20,631 nt of DNA from PVC group bacterium (GTDB lineage Bacteria > Verrucomicrobiota > Kiritimatiellia > CAIKKV01 > PXCX01), in the NCBI GenBank assembly GCA_003565195.1, contig PXCX01000150.1, forward strand, positions 1 through 20,631, in the 5' to 3' direction. Each line of letters starts with the position of its first letter. The stretch's first letter is position 1. The translations under genes and the position numbers were made by a program. This document shows, in pieces, positions 14,801 through 20,631 of this stretch. The notes under the pieces are model-generated. The model saw only the letters and a list, made by a program, of their open reading frames with translations, made no database searches and was not told where the DNA came from.

Positions 14801-15837
14801 CGCAAGGTGGGGAAGCGTTCGGAGCGGAAGTTAATCGTCAGGCGTCCATGTCGGTCGGTGGGCACCTGGCGATGGTTGGCTATGTCGATGTGACGGACGC
14901 CGGCCACTCCTTCTAGATCGTAATGAATTCCAAAACGGGGCGCATCCAGCCACATCCGCACGGCTTCGAGCCCTAGGGCCGGATACAGGCGTGCATCGCC
15001 TATGGCAGCGACCAGCGGTGTGCTGCGCAGGATATTGTCGGCATCGGGCGTGGTATTGAAAAATCCTATGGATGCATTTTCACGCAGTGCTTCGACTGGT
15101 GGAGACAGTTGCTGCCCTTGCAGCAACCAATGGCGGGCTCTCCCGCGTTCGAGGAATACACCGCCCCAAAAAGGCAGCGTTTCTTCATCGATGCTGGTTG
15201 CCGGTTTGTTTGCGATGTGAAGAAACGTTCCCAGAACAACGGGACCGCGGTTGATAGATTCAGCCAGCAGGCGATCGAAGTCGGGGATTTGGGCTTCCAT
15301 ATTGTCCGGTGGATCGAAGTCGGGCTGAACTTCGCGCCAGATTGCGATTGCTTGCGCGGGTGAAAGCCGGTCGGCTTCGGGGAAACCGATGTCGAATACG
15401 ATTAGTTTGGCGCCGGCATCCCATAAATTATCGGCCATACGCGCGACCAGGAATCGTGCCCAGGGCCATTGTCCCATGGCATTCAGGCTGGCGTCATCAA
15501 TGTCCACAAGCGCTACGGCACCGCTTTTCGGCGGCACGGCATTGCGGGCAATCAGCATATCCTGGGATTGTAGCACTACGGCATTCAGGAAACGCGGATT
15601 AAAAATATACAGCAGTATGAATGCCAGCAGGATAAAGCAGCCGGTCATTGCGATCGGCCAGCGACGGATACGCGGTTCGTCGGCGCGCGCGTCGAAAGAC
15701 GCTTTTCGCGCAGCGCCCGTTGGCTCGCACACGTCGTTGCCTGATGCTTCCGGTGTAGGACACCGCTGCCACCGTTTATTGCGCCACAACGTTAGCCATC
15801 CTGACCGGCCGTTTTTTTTTCGAGTGTCGGCGGTCAT
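11887..15837 (-). CDS. CHASE2 membrane hybrid sensor kinase with two receivers and Hpt
   Basis: A 1316-aa sensor. A basic cytosolic N-terminus (1-60) is followed by TM1 (about 62-79, AMTGCFILLAFILLYIF), a periplasmic CHASE2 domain (about 82-395; VALVDIDDASLNAMGQWPW and IVVIGTSAIGLYDRYTTPL are typical of it), three TM helices (about 400-490), a coiled coil, HisKA (MSHEIRTPMNS, His542), HATPase_c (N-box Asn655/Asn659), a receiver lacking the acidic pair (VLVAGTRD) but keeping Asp832, a complete receiver (LLVDDN Asp932/933, LMDIQMPEIDG Asp976, Thr1011, Lys1033), an Ala/Thr-rich linker, Hpt (HAIKGSAANLG, His1173) and a ~90-residue helical tail. It can in principle run His542 to Asp976 to His1173 within one chain. 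CHASE2 ligands are largely unknown. It lies 29 bp after the FecR-like gene, with only a distant GGAAG ribosome site, so it is probably co-transcribed with it. Confidence 0.95.
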   Translation of the reverse strand: MTADTRKKNGRSGWLTLWRNKRWQRCPTPEASGNDVCEPTGAARKASFDARADEPRIRRWPIAMTGCFILLAFILLYIFNPRFLNAVVLQSQDMLIARNAVPPKSGAVALVDIDDASLNAMGQWPWARFLVARMADNLWDAGAKLIVFDIGFPEADRLSPAQAIAIWREVQPDFDPPDNMEAQIPDFDRLLAESINRGPVVLGTFLHIANKPATSIDEETLPFWGGVFLERGRARHWLLQGQQLSPPVEALRENASIGFFNTTPDADNILRSTPLVAAIGDARLYPALGLEAVRMWLDAPRFGIHYDLEGVAGVRHIDIANHRQVPTDRHGRLTINFRSERFPTLRAMDVLAGDFDPGTVRDRIVVIGTSAIGLYDRYTTPLDEDIAGAEIQATIIDNILAGDMISEPRWMFFLNLAALFTGGILLIMLVARTRALFSLLVMLFALVYPVALSQFLLQRYQVIFVPTPLMIGWALVYAGIIVVKYWQQEIIAQYDARLRAVNRQLENEVEVRTRAEQDAQAARNAALRAASAKGEFLANMSHEIRTPMNSVIGMTDLALRTKLDERQRNYIGKVRYSAHALLRLINDILDFSKLEAGKMDVENVAFNLDTVIADVIDLLGNQAFKKNIDLILDFAPDVTRAVIGDPLRLRQVLINLAANAIKFTEKGYVCLRVSNPDRENSSKTLFEVIDTGIGLTPEQQAALFQAFSQADTSTTRKYGGTGLGLAISQNLVELMNGRIEISSQKGKGSNFHFLLPFEQQSDENEPHISLPDQLHGRRVLVAGTRDQQIAVIARDCRKLGLHAETIADPLSLPDRIDAAKREDTPWELVILDGTGIETGRLIESLPREDGSGQAGLPLILLGIQSMEQEAVPDTVGQNVYFLAKPVKPIELVSSLRIAWGHEPLASGDLWHSAETPSIAPERLKNARVLLVDDNAINREVATENMIAYGIVVEPAVNGREAIEKASTQPWNLILMDIQMPEIDGYEATRAIRDLEGQGRMPRKRTPILAMTASAMKEDEDTCLDCGMDDFLTKPLEIDAFLSKLLQYIPEEDIPLPGAPDAATAKTGDGGGPTTSNAAGDVIVTADSTGTAAQSGLHEKPQTSEQVGARDQDAADTPAIPGADVNAGLRRVRGNVRMYRRLLADFYMSHVNDPEHIREAMKCADNEPARGIAHAIKGSAANLGLTDIQHLATGIDQHFRQQQPDAAANLVTPLEQALAALGKAIAAHLPDSANETCETDATPAKPVSLPPALIQKTRRLRDELRLGNVDALEYLAETGNALREAGIPDSTIKAVTQAAETFDFESAAGLLTKIIDS

Positions 15838-15866
15838 GTCAATTGAGCGCTTCCATCATGATGCGG

Positions 15867-17588
15867 TCAATCACTTGCATCGTGCAGGTCTGCGCCGTAA
15901 GCGCCCTGGATGTGTGGTCCGGATTCATGAATAAATTCGAATCCGCCGACGACTCCTTGAATGGGCGGCTGCGCTCCGCTCCCCACAAGACGTCCATCAA
16001 CATGATTGAATTCAAGTGTATGGATGCCGTAAGTCTCGTTGCCGTGACGCAACAAATATGTTGTTGCCTGTCCTCTGAGATTGTTTCCCGCGCCGATGGT
16101 GCCGTCGGCATTGAAGTCCAGACGGCTGTTGCGGCCGGACAGCGAGAAGGCGCCGTTCCATTTCGCCTCGCTTGTGTTGCCGCCGATTCTAACGCTGAAA
16201 TCCACCAATCCATGCATTTGATCCGCAACCTGGCCGACGTTCATTAACAAAGCGCCGGCGGTGCCCGTGCCGTGCAGGCGGTATTCAACGCTACCGGCAA
16301 TGATGTCGGCGATATGCGTATCGCTTAGATAGTCGCCGCGCCAGTATACTCCGCGCGGCTCGTTGTGCTCGTATTCCCAGAAGCCCCACTCCCAATTCAT
16401 GCCTTTTGCGATCAATCGCTCAACCGGTTGCAGCGGCGGCTCGTCGTCAGGCGGCGGCGCAAGGTCGTCAGGCGGCGGCGCAAGGTCGTCAGGCGGCGGC
16501 GGTTCGTCGTCAGGCGGCGCCAGATCAGGTTCCGATACAATGTCTTCGTCCAATACGTCGGAAACCCGTGCCGGCTGATCGTCGTCATCCATGACAACGT
16601 CGGGATCGGTGTGGCTATCCGCAAAAAACAGGTTTTCGTTATCGAGCGGATCTTCGGCCGGTTCCTCCTGATACTCAACTCCGGGATCGCCAGCCGGGTC
16701 GTCATCCGCGGGCTCCTGATCGGGTTGCCGGGCATCTTCATCTTCCGGTTGGCCGTCCGGTTCGTCAGCGCCGTCGGGATCGTCTTCTTCAATATCCGGT
16801 TCAGGATCGGGTTCCGGGTCGGCATCTTCATCTTCGACGGCATCTTCATCGGGTGGCGGTTGCGGCTGAAGTGGCTCGTCGCCTTCTTCCTCCTCATCCT
16901 GTGCGGCGGGAGTGGTTGCATCGATCAAGCGGTCCAGCGCGGGACCGCGGAAACGGCGTTGGCGCGATATGCCGGCATCGGTGAGATGAACCATTCTTCC
17001 GGCGCGATTGATGGATGCCGATCTTCTTCCGCGGCGCGGTCGTAAGCCCAGGTCGATTTCAATCGAACGGCCGGAAGGCAATTCGACAACATATATGCTT
17101 TCGCTCTCGGGCATGACTTGGATTATCAAATCGCAGCCGCGAACGCCGATTACGGCGCGGCCGGTTCTGATTTGAAAACGTTCGGGGTTTACTTCGGTGA
17201 TTCGTCCGGTTACGCTGCGGAAAACACCGCGTACGAATCGCAGAACACCGCTGCCTTCATCGTTTTGCGAGTCAAAAATGTAATTGTCGATCACCATGAC
17301 GCTTTGTTGTCCTTGCGATATGGTTGTGTCGTCAGCCAGAAAAACCTGTAGTTTTGATTTCGGCCCGGTTGTAATCGTATCGCCGCTAAATACCGGCGCC
17401 CGGAGGCGAAGTTGCCGGATCGCGCCATCGTCGCTTCGTGCTTCCGCGTGACCCTCGATAGCGATTACTTGACCGACAGCTTGCCGTGTGGCGGCCTGCG
17501 TCGTGCCGGTTAGCGCAGTTATGATTGAACCGGCAAGCAAAACGTACAACGGGAAGCTTTTTGAGGACATCTGTTTTTTAGTATGCAT
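15867..17588 (-). CDS. Secreted FecR-domain protein with acidic linker and TbpB-like C-terminal barrel
   Basis: A 573-aa protein. Residues 1-32 form a signal peptide (cleavage near TTQA-A) with no lipobox Cys. Residues ~38-178 are a FecR domain: VGQVIAIEGHAEA, FSGDTITTGPKSKLQVFLAD and IRTGRAVIGVRGCDL are its hallmark strands. Residues ~229-388 are an unusual Asp/Glu/Pro linker with PPPDDLA tandem units. Residues ~395-566 form a Gly-rich beta module (SVEYRLHGTGTAGALL, WNGAFSLSG, LRGQATTYLL, GVVGGFEF) that resembles the small barrel of TbpB-like, Slam-dependent surface proteins; that part is inference. The ATG at 17588 overlaps the Slam-like gene by 11 bp and has GGAGC 8 nt upstream. FecR domains elsewhere sense or anchor at the envelope; here a dedicated exporter is encoded directly upstream and a CHASE2 sensor directly downstream, suggesting it is cargo or co-sensor. 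Confidence 0.85.
   Translation of the reverse strand: MHTKKQMSSKSFPLYVLLAGSIITALTGTTQAATRQAVGQVIAIEGHAEARSDDGAIRQLRLRAPVFSGDTITTGPKSKLQVFLADDTTISQGQQSVMVIDNYIFDSQNDEGSGVLRFVRGVFRSVTGRITEVNPERFQIRTGRAVIGVRGCDLIIQVMPESESIYVVELPSGRSIEIDLGLRPRRGRRSASINRAGRMVHLTDAGISRQRRFRGPALDRLIDATTPAAQDEEEEGDEPLQPQPPPDEDAVEDEDADPEPDPEPDIEEDDPDGADEPDGQPEDEDARQPDQEPADDDPAGDPGVEYQEEPAEDPLDNENLFFADSHTDPDVVMDDDDQPARVSDVLDEDIVSEPDLAPPDDEPPPPDDLAPPPDDLAPPPDDEPPLQPVERLIAKGMNWEWGFWEYEHNEPRGVYWRGDYLSDTHIADIIAGSVEYRLHGTGTAGALLMNVGQVADQMHGLVDFSVRIGGNTSEAKWNGAFSLSGRNSRLDFNADGTIGAGNNLRGQATTYLLRHGNETYGIHTLEFNHVDGRLVGSGAQPPIQGVVGGFEFIHESGPHIQGAYGADLHDASD
16444..16505 (-). repeat. 21-bp tandem repeat inside the FecR-protein linker
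   Basis: Two perfect 21-bp units (16444-16464 and 16465-16485) and a partial third encode PPPDDLA repeats. Such in-frame repeats can gain or lose units by slippage, changing linker length without a frameshift. Confidence 0.8.
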
Positions 17589-18972
17589 GGTTTAAGCTCC
17601 ATGTGGCGGTATACCTTGCGTAGTCGTAAAGATTGAACGTTGATTCGTTTTCGGTGTATTGCACCCTGAGATTGGTGTGGAACCGTGCGGTCAATTGGCG
17701 ATTAATGCCGGATGCCACGCCCCATTGGATGTCGCGGCGCGTGCGCGGCGCCAGCGGTTCACGGTCTTCATATTGACGGTATCGCGCCGTAGCCTCGCCG
17801 AAAACCGATGTGTGCGGCGTGATTTGAGATGTCAGGCGCAAGTTTCCTTCAACCAGGGTATTGCGGTATATGGCGGCTTCGGCGAATTCGCGTCCCAGCC
17901 GCAAGCCGAAATCCGTCCGGTGTTTTTGCCGATTCCCGAAAAGGAGTGTGATCTGTTCGTGGATTGCGCCCATGAAGCCGTCCCGGTCGCTGCCACCGGC
18001 GAAGTTGCGGTGTTCTATCCCGATTCTGGTTGTAAATGTACATTGATGCGTATAGCGGTACATGTGCAGCGGATGGAAGCCGGTCATGGTCGCCAGCGCT
18101 TTGTCGTCGCGGTGAATGTATTCCAAGCGCAGGGGAGCACGAAAAGCATGCTTGTTGCGCCGGTAACGCGGCCCGCCACCCAGTTGAATGCCGGAAATAT
18201 TGTATTCAGTTGCATCGATCATAAAATTGCCGTACGCGCGCAGGTTACATTCAAATGACCAGCCGTCAACGGCGCCAGTGTCATGGAAGGCGCGCAGGTT
18301 GGCCGAGGCAAAGCCGCCCCAGGCCGATTGGCTGCGTGTGCTCGGATCAATCTGTAGTTCATCGAATCTGATGCCACCGATCGTAATCGGGTCAATGCCG
18401 ATGATTTCTCTTTTGGGACCGAAGTTTATGTTGCTGTCGTAAATAGCGCCGACTTCGGTTTGTGTATGCGCCTTCCATCCAGGCTGGTTGCGCTTGATTC
18501 CGCGGATATATTCCCCGATGGTAGTTCGCACGGTATCCGGCGGATCGCGTTCCAGTACACGGTTGAAATGCAGGCGCGATTGTTCCCATTGCCCTGTCAG
18601 GTAATATGCCCTGGCGAGTTCGAGTCGCGCCCGATCGTTGTCGGGGTTCATGGTAAGCACTCTCTCGAATGCCAGAGAGCCCAGTGACGTGCGACCGCGT
18701 TCCATGGCGAGTACTCCAAACGCGAAATTGACCTTTTCATCGGCGGGATAATCCCGCAGCAAGTTTGCCAGCAGATCATACGCCTCGGCAATGCGTCCTT
18801 GTTGCCGGATTGCGAGCGCCTGTTCGAATCTGGCATCTTCCCGCGCCAAAAAACGAAGAACCTTTGTTCCCGTGTCCCTTGCCTGTTCACGGTCATCGGC
18901 GGGCGCGGCAGGCAGCCATATCGCTGTTATGACGGCAAGAGTATAAAGCCAGACGTTTCTTTTACTCGGCAT
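17578..18972 (-). CDS. Slam/DUF560-like outer-membrane translocon (TPR plus barrel)
   Basis: A 464-aa protein. Residues 1-25 (MPSKRNVWLYTLAVITAIWL..APA) form a signal peptide. Residues ~45-143 are TPR repeats (FEQALAIRQQGRIAEAYDLL, AFERVLTMNPDNDRARLELA, LTGQWEQSRLHFNRVL). From ~165 the sequence becomes alternating, aromatic-rich beta strands ending in TATWSLNHAY, opening with TEVGAIYDSNINFGP, the G..YDSN(I/V)N signature of the DUF560/surface lipoprotein assembly modulator (Slam) barrel. Length and order match Slam (periplasmic TPR, then a 14-strand outer-membrane barrel), the translocon of the proposed type XI secretion system. The ATG at 18972 is chosen over one at 19056 because it starts a clean signal peptide and has GGAGAA 8 nt upstream. 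It overlaps both neighbours by 11 bp, so all three are translationally coupled. Known Slams export TbpB, HpuA or hemophilin-like cargo; cargo here is probably the adjacent FecR protein. A generic TPR porin is the alternative. Confidence 0.75.
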   Translation of the reverse strand: MPSKRNVWLYTLAVITAIWLPAAPADDREQARDTGTKVLRFLAREDARFEQALAIRQQGRIAEAYDLLANLLRDYPADEKVNFAFGVLAMERGRTSLGSLAFERVLTMNPDNDRARLELARAYYLTGQWEQSRLHFNRVLERDPPDTVRTTIGEYIRGIKRNQPGWKAHTQTEVGAIYDSNINFGPKREIIGIDPITIGGIRFDELQIDPSTRSQSAWGGFASANLRAFHDTGAVDGWSFECNLRAYGNFMIDATEYNISGIQLGGGPRYRRNKHAFRAPLRLEYIHRDDKALATMTGFHPLHMYRYTHQCTFTTRIGIEHRNFAGGSDRDGFMGAIHEQITLLFGNRQKHRTDFGLRLGREFAEAAIYRNTLVEGNLRLTSQITPHTSVFGEATARYRQYEDREPLAPRTRRDIQWGVASGINRQLTARFHTNLRVQYTENESTFNLYDYARYTATWSLNHAY

Positions 18973-20631
18973 GAGGCTGTTCTCCGTTGTCGGGTTTGCT
19001 CTGTGACGGGTCGGTTTGTTCGGCGCGTATACGGAAATAACCTTGCTCTGCCGCATCGAAGGTGTGGTCGATTGTCATGTATTTTAGCTTGGTTTGCATG
19101 TCCGATAAACCGGGCACCGGTTGCCACGTGCCCGACAGCAGGTTTGTGGTTGTCTCGACGGTGTAGATCCAGCCCGGAAGCGCCTGCCAGCGGGCAACGA
19201 TATGCAATTTACAGGCTTGAGTTGTTGATCCGGATGAAGACGTCTGTCGTACTGAATCCATGCGAATGGAACCGTTGACGGTATCGATCCCGAACATCAT
19301 GGGCGTGTCGTAAGCCGTCTTGGATGCTTGTGGCGTATTCCCGTAGGCGCCGATATTGATTCGACTGCCGTTAGGCTCGGGCTCGAGGTTGAAAGGCGCA
19401 AGCGGATCGCCTGCGTCTATGCAGGGACTGCTGTGCGTGTCTTCCACCCAAATGCCCAGACCGGGCTCCCATCTGCCGCCGGCGGATTGCAGACGGTAAT
19501 CGTGGATCATGTAATGCCGGCCTTCAATCTCGTACCCGGTGATGTCGGCAGCGATATATAACGTGGTTTCGTCGTTGGCGATGATGGAATAGCGCTGGGG
19601 ACGACTGATGTCAGGCTGGATGAACTTGCCGCGTAATGCGTTGCGTTCCCATGCGGCGGTCGCGTCTGACAGGGCGCAAATGGAAGCGCTTGGCTCAAAC
19701 TCCGGCTTCTGCGTCCATGTTCCATCATCGCCGCCAGCAAACAGAGGATTGGCGTCAAGGTTGCCTGTGCCACTCCAACCCCCGCGAATAGTTGTGTAGC
19801 GTATGTTTCCGGAGGGGCCGATTATCTCCAAATCGGCTATGCCTGGAGCATTGTTCTGCCATATAATACTGTTTTCAATCAGCATGACGGAAGCATTGGC
19901 GTATAAGCCGCCGCCGGATATGTTTGCGTTATTGTCCGAGAATGTGCAATTTTCAATCCGGGGTGTTGCATCGAAACTGTACGCTGCTCCGCCCCAGTCG
20001 CTGGAGTTGCCGACGAAAACGCAGTTGCGTACCTGCGGCGAAGATGCAAAGTTATAAATTGCGCCACCGCGGAATTCGGCGGTGTTGCCCGCGAACTCAC
20101 AACCTTGAAGGGTGGGGGAAGCATTGACGCCGTTGTATATGGCGCCACCCCAGAATCCGGCATGGTTATTGGCGAATGCACAGTTTTCAATATGCGGCGA
20201 AGCGTTAAGGTTGGCCATGGCGCCGCCACGTAAACTTGCGTGATTATCGCTGAATACACAGTTGCGGATTGTCGGAGAAACTCCGTCGTTAAGCATGCCG
20301 CCTCCATTGGGATGGCTGCCGGAAGCCTGGCCGTCGCGGATGATGAACCCGTCCAGTATTGCGTTGTCGGCGCCGGTAACGACATGGTGAACATTGCCGC
20401 CCTCGATAGCGCCGCTCAATACGGTGCGCATTTCTTGCCAATCCCTTTGATCACGCCTGAATTCGTTCCCCTGGAAGCCGCCGTACAGATCGATGCCTTC
20501 ACGTAATTTGAAGGTGGCGGCGCTGTCCGATGACGCCGTCGGATGGTACAGTCCGGCGGCAACCCATATTTCGCGGCCCGGTTCAGCCGCGTCAAGCGCC
20601 TGGCGCAAATCGGTAAACGCATGTTGCCACG
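18962..20631 (-). CDS. Right-handed beta-helix surface protein, 5' end beyond window
   Basis: The frame is open to the window edge (WQHAFTDLRQALDAA precedes the first possible start, a TTG at 20608), so the N-terminus and signal peptide are missing. The visible start, FTDLRQALDAAEPGREIWVA, is the conserved cap of parallel beta-helix proteins. With numbering from 20608, six rungs of ~26 residues follow (GG[AG]x[LYA] at 102, 128, 154, 181, 206 and 232, alternating with NCxF), the pattern of Chlamydia-type polymorphic outer-membrane repeats. The last ~80 residues (WIYTVETTTNLLSGTWQPVPG...YFRIRAE) are a beta module typical of PVC-group secreted proteins. No autotransporter barrel is present. Its stop overlaps the Slam-like gene start by 11 bp, so it may be a surface partner or cargo. 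Function beyond surface or extracellular binding is unknown. Confidence 0.85.
   Translation of the reverse strand, partial: WQHAFTDLRQALDAAEPGREIWVAAGLYHPTASSDSAATFKLREGIDLYGGFQGNEFRRDQRDWQEMRTVLSGAIEGGNVHHVVTGADNAILDGFIIRDGQASGSHPNGGGMLNDGVSPTIRNCVFSDNHASLRGGAMANLNASPHIENCAFANNHAGFWGGAIYNGVNASPTLQGCEFAGNTAEFRGGAIYNFASSPQVRNCVFVGNSSDWGGAAYSFDATPRIENCTFSDNNANISGGGLYANASVMLIENSIIWQNNAPGIADLEIIGPSGNIRYTTIRGGWSGTGNLDANPLFAGGDDGTWTQKPEFEPSASICALSDATAAWERNALRGKFIQPDISRPQRYSIIANDETTLYIAADITGYEIEGRHYMIHDYRLQSAGGRWEPGLGIWVEDTHSSPCIDAGDPLAPFNLEPEPNGSRINIGAYGNTPQASKTAYDTPMMFGIDTVNGSIRMDSVRQTSSSGSTTQACKLHIVARWQALPGWIYTVETTTNLLSGTWQPVPGLSDMQTKLKYMTIDHTFDAAEQGYFRIRAEQTDPSQSKPDNGEQPHAE

Noticed and set aside
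14212..14916. 234-residue plus-strand frame
   Set aside because: Antisense to the CHASE2 kinase, whose HisKA and CHASE2 motifs are unambiguous.
16437..16516. CRISPR-like short repeat array
   Set aside because: Units are directly adjacent with no spacers and stay in frame within the FecR-protein gene.
16365..17045. Arg/Val-rich plus-strand frame of 226 residues
   Set aside because: Produced by the complement of the Asp/Glu/Pro linker repeats; composition is an artefact of the opposite strand.
17659..18258. 199-residue plus-strand frame
   Set aside because: Antisense to the barrel part of the Slam-like gene; no domain.

Overview
The window reads like a Gram-negative bacterial chromosome, most likely from the PVC group (Kiritimatiellota/Lentisphaerae/Verrucomicrobiota type). 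This is inferred from gene style: a beta-helix surface protein ending in a module of the form YTVETTTNL...W.PVPGL...YFRIRAE, a hydroxypyruvate-isomerase-like and amidohydrolase pair, a secreted transglutaminase-like protein and a DUF3604/PHP protein. I saw no transposase, integrase, phage gene or CRISPR array.

The left half (1-8949) is mostly on the plus strand. It holds a 5'-truncated transglutaminase-like protein (1-1158), a 346-bp AT-rich gap with an imperfect inverted repeat, a secreted 558-aa protein of unknown function with a duplicated C-terminal module (1505-3181), and a two-gene unit made of a sugar isomerase (3271-4053) and a double amidohydrolase whose first half has lost its metal ligands (4069-5658). 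A hairpin repeat (5732-5771) follows. On the minus strand are a short ORF carrying only the C-terminal piece of a GspE/PilB ATPase (5821-6324) and tRNA-Ser(CGA) with encoded CCA (6377-6468). A widely spaced 11-bp inverted repeat then precedes a DUF3604-like PHP protein (6751-8949).

The right half (9041 to past the window edge at 20631) is one minus-strand gene train of seven genes. In transcription order: a beta-helix surface protein (open at the window edge); a Slam/DUF560-like outer-membrane translocon (TPR domain plus barrel with a YDSNIN motif); a secreted FecR-domain protein with a long acidic linker and a possible TbpB-like C-terminal barrel; a 1316-aa CHASE2 hybrid kinase (HisKA-HATPase-degenerate REC-REC-Hpt); a soluble REC-HisKA-HATPase kinase; a degenerate REC plus HisKA helix pair with no ATPase; and a double receiver whose second half has Lys in place of the phosphorylated Asp. 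The first three genes are joined by two identical 11-bp overlaps. Two sigma70-like promoters can be read inside the train, before the second kinase and before the kinase fragment.

My working model is a surface-export module (Slam-like translocon with FecR-type and beta-helix partners) wired to an envelope sensor (CHASE2) and a branched phosphorelay that contains several catalytically dead parts. No DNA-binding or cyclic-nucleotide output domain is present in the window, so the output must be protein-protein or encoded elsewhere. The linkage and the model are inference; the individual domain calls rest on motifs visible in the translations.
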